Assembly (NCBI RefSeq): GCF_030848805.1
Contig: NC_092364.1
Coordinates: 930,001 to 994,000, forward strand
Direction: 5' to 3'
Source of the DNA: Temnothorax longispinosus
Lineage: Eukaryota > Arthropoda > Insecta > Hymenoptera > Formicidae
Length of the DNA stretch: 64,000 nucleotides
Below are positions 62,340 through 64,000 of the stretch, piece by piece. Numbering within the stretch: position 1 is the first letter of the stretch; the number at the start of each line of letters is the position of its first letter. The position numbers and the translations under genes are program-made. The notes beneath the pieces were generated by a model. The model saw only the letters and a program-made list of their open reading frames with translations. It searched no databases and was not told the DNA's origin.

Positions 62340-63544
62340 ATGGCGATAACTGTGCGTTTACTATCCCGCAATGTAAACAGAGCGTTTTGTCAATCTACCG
62401 CCAAATGTATTGTCAATTCCAATTCGGATACGAGAGAATCGAGGGATGGCGCAATCAAGGATTGGAGAGTGGAATTGTACGACACCATGAAGGTCCTGCC
62501 GAATTTCATCAGCGAGAAAGAGGAGGATATCCTGGTGCGAGAGGTTGACCCTTACATGAAACGACTGCGCTACGAATTCTCCCATTGGGACAATGTTGGT
62601 AAAACGCATGTGTTTTTATGTTTCTCTATATATCTGGATTGTCTCGTCTTGAATTATATCAATATTTTGGATCCTCGCAGGCGATACACGGCTATAGAGA
62701 GACCGAATGGAAGAAGTGGAGCGAAGATAGCTCGCTGATTCTCGACAGAGTTCGCAGGGAGGCATTCCCACCGGAAACGATGCATCTCTCACTCGTGCAT
62801 ATACTAGACTTAGCTCCTGACGGATGGATAAAGCCGCATATTGACAGTGTCAGGGTAACGAAACATTATTTTCATCCTCCGAGAAGAACGGCGTGATGTT
62901 TACTGATAGCAACTCCGACTAAACTTTGATTAACTTACTCAATGATTAATATTTGTTACCTTTATTATTTTCTTTGTTCTTTATACCGTACTAATTCTGG
63001 TTACGTGGATGAAATTATCATTTCTTGTTGTTTAAGATGTGAGAAAGAAAATTAGGTCAGAATAATAGTTGGAAGTGTTGCTTCAAACAATTTCAGTTGA
63101 ATTAATTGGCCATCAGTCAAGTTAATCAAAGTCTGATTCAAGTCGCCTTTAATACGATTTATTCAACACCTTGATACAATTTCTCTGAAACGTTTTACAG
63201 TTCTGCGGGGGCATCATTGCGGGATTAAGTTTGTTAAGCGACAGCGTGATGAGATTAGCAATGGAAGGACACGAGAAAGAACAAGTTGCGTGTTTCTTGC
63301 TACCGAGGAGATCATTATACATCATGAGGTTCGATTTATCCGCTATTTTTATCGTGGGCGTTCTTTTTTCATTATTATCGCATCATTATAGATATATTTG
63401 TGCATTTTTAGCGGCGTCGCAAGATACAAGTACAATCACGAAATCCTCAAATCCGAGGAATCGTACTTCGAGGGACGACACGTACCAAAGGGCAGGCGCA
63501 TCTCTATAATATGCAGAAGCGAAGCTGATCCCGAAGTTACTTAA
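62340..63544 (+). CDS. ALKBH7: Alpha-ketoglutarate-dependent dioxygenase AlkB homolog 7, mitochondrial
   Basis: This Fe(II)/2-oxoglutarate dioxygenase acts in mitochondria, where the family affects programmed necrosis, fatty-acid metabolism and, by report, mitochondrial tRNA processing. Exons: 62340-62594, 62681-62854, 63201-63328, 63412-63544. They total 690 nt, or 229 residues; the human protein has 221. The first 20 or so residues (MAITVRLLSRNVNRAFCQST) are basic and lack acidic residues, as in a mitochondrial presequence. The iron ligands are H138 and D140 in KPHIDS and H195 in YNHEIL. Arginines R215 and R221 in GRRISIICR match the 2-oxoglutarate-binding positions. The human-like motif FCGGIIAGLSLLSDSVMRL is present. 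The first donor is an unusual GTTGGT, required to keep HWDN joined to AIHGYRETE. AATAAA lies at 63618-63623. Confidence 0.95.
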
Positions 63545-63966
63545 TTTATTCAAACGTCGCAGTGTCAAAATACCTCTGTAAATATTTAATCGCGACTGGT
63601 AGGAACAAAGGATTGTCAATAAAGTATGTTGTCCGAGATTGACACACGACATTGTGCTAAAATTTTGACTGCTCGAGCCACTATATCGCATTTGCTCGTC
63701 ACTGACCTACAATCTTGGAGCTTCCCTTTCATGAAGAAAAGAGGATGCTCGAAGCATTTAGTATGGCGCAGCTAAAACTCACGTTCAATCACGTCGTTCA
63801 AACTCGCCGCCACGAATGGTCGGTCCACGTGATCTCGCGCGGGACGGCAGGTAGCGCTGCCGGTCGAGTCGCCGGGGATTCAATCGGCGTGGCGCGGCAC
63901 GCGGCGGCACGTCTACGGGATCGTCGCTCGTCGATGGCGGGGCCGTCGTGGGCCGTCGTACGAAAC
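63545..63966. promoter_or_regulatory. ALKBH7 3' UTR and CpG-rich promoter of a following gene
   Basis: The ALKBH7 3' end is expected just after 63623. From about 63780 onward the sequence becomes CpG-rich, consistent with a promoter and 5' UTR for a plus-strand gene starting at the window edge. Confidence 0.5.
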
Positions 63967-63989
63967 ATGGCGTCCGCGAGGTTATTGCT
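63967..63989 (+). CDS. Possible first coding exon of a gene leaving the window
   Basis: An ATG in a favourable context (AACATGGCG) opens MASARLL plus two bases, then meets the donor GTGAGT at 63990. The short basic and hydrophobic peptide could begin a mitochondrial presequence, and the upstream CpG island supports a gene start. Only about 23 coding bases are visible, so the gene cannot be named. Confidence 0.35.
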
Positions 63990-64000
63990 GTGAGTGCTGT

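Noticed and set aside
1..64000. tRNA genes, spliceosomal snRNAs, CRISPR arrays, bacterial operons
   Set aside because: I looked for the B-box GGTTCGAAT-type motif, U1/U2/U6 signatures and regularly spaced repeats and found none I could support by eye; a covariance-model scan would be decisive.

Overview
This is insect nuclear DNA, AT-rich between genes, with short GT-AG introns, CpG-rich promoter islands and many small inverted-repeat (MITE-like) elements. The encoded proteins read like Hymenoptera, most likely an ant; that is an inference from recalled protein similarity and repeat style, not from a search. No bacterial, organellar, CRISPR or viral features were seen.

Layout, left to right. 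(1) 1-8.1 kb has no clear gene. It holds microsatellites, three foldback elements and a block with the TATA/polyA arrangement of an LTR. (2) 8.1-14.3 kb (+): an 11-exon ACSS3-type propionyl/acetyl-CoA synthetase. (3) 16.1-20.1 kb (-): seven-exon eRF3, the translation termination GTPase. (4) 21.6-22.9 kb (+): SPAG7-like R3H protein, divergent from eRF3. (5) 23.4-26.4 kb (-): EXOC8/Exo84 exocyst subunit, tail to tail with SPAG7. (6) 27.04-27.33 kb (+): a 7SL (signal recognition particle) RNA gene with a TATA-like box and a T-run terminator. (7) 28.3-29.6 kb (-): PSMA4 proteasome alpha subunit, whose first coding exon is only the ATG. (8) 30.7-32.5 kb (-): a GTSF1/Asterix-like protein with two CHHC zinc fingers and a long tail. 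(9) 32.5-40.1 kb: mostly non-coding. (10) 40.1-51.6 kb (-): a giant, largely disordered C2H2 zinc-finger protein of about 3,729 residues, 3,628 of them in one exon. (11) 54.2-56.2 kb (-): MCRS1 (FHA domain). (12) 57.1-60.2 kb (+): eIF3j, divergent from MCRS1. (13) 62.3-63.5 kb (+): ALKBH7. (14) A possible first exon of another gene lies at the very end.

The genes do not form one pathway, but housekeeping roles dominate: translation (eRF3, eIF3j), protein targeting (7SL), protein turnover (PSMA4), secretion (EXOC8), chromatin (MCRS1) and mitochondrial metabolism (ACSS3, ALKBH7). The parts least explained by known families are the giant zinc-finger gene, the tail of the GTSF1-like gene, a stop-free 108-nt intron in eRF3, a 186-bp duplication flanking an ACSS3 exon, and a 50-bp hairpin repeat present twice. 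All exon boundaries were read by hand from splice signals, reading frame and remembered family sequence; no alignments or transcript data were available.
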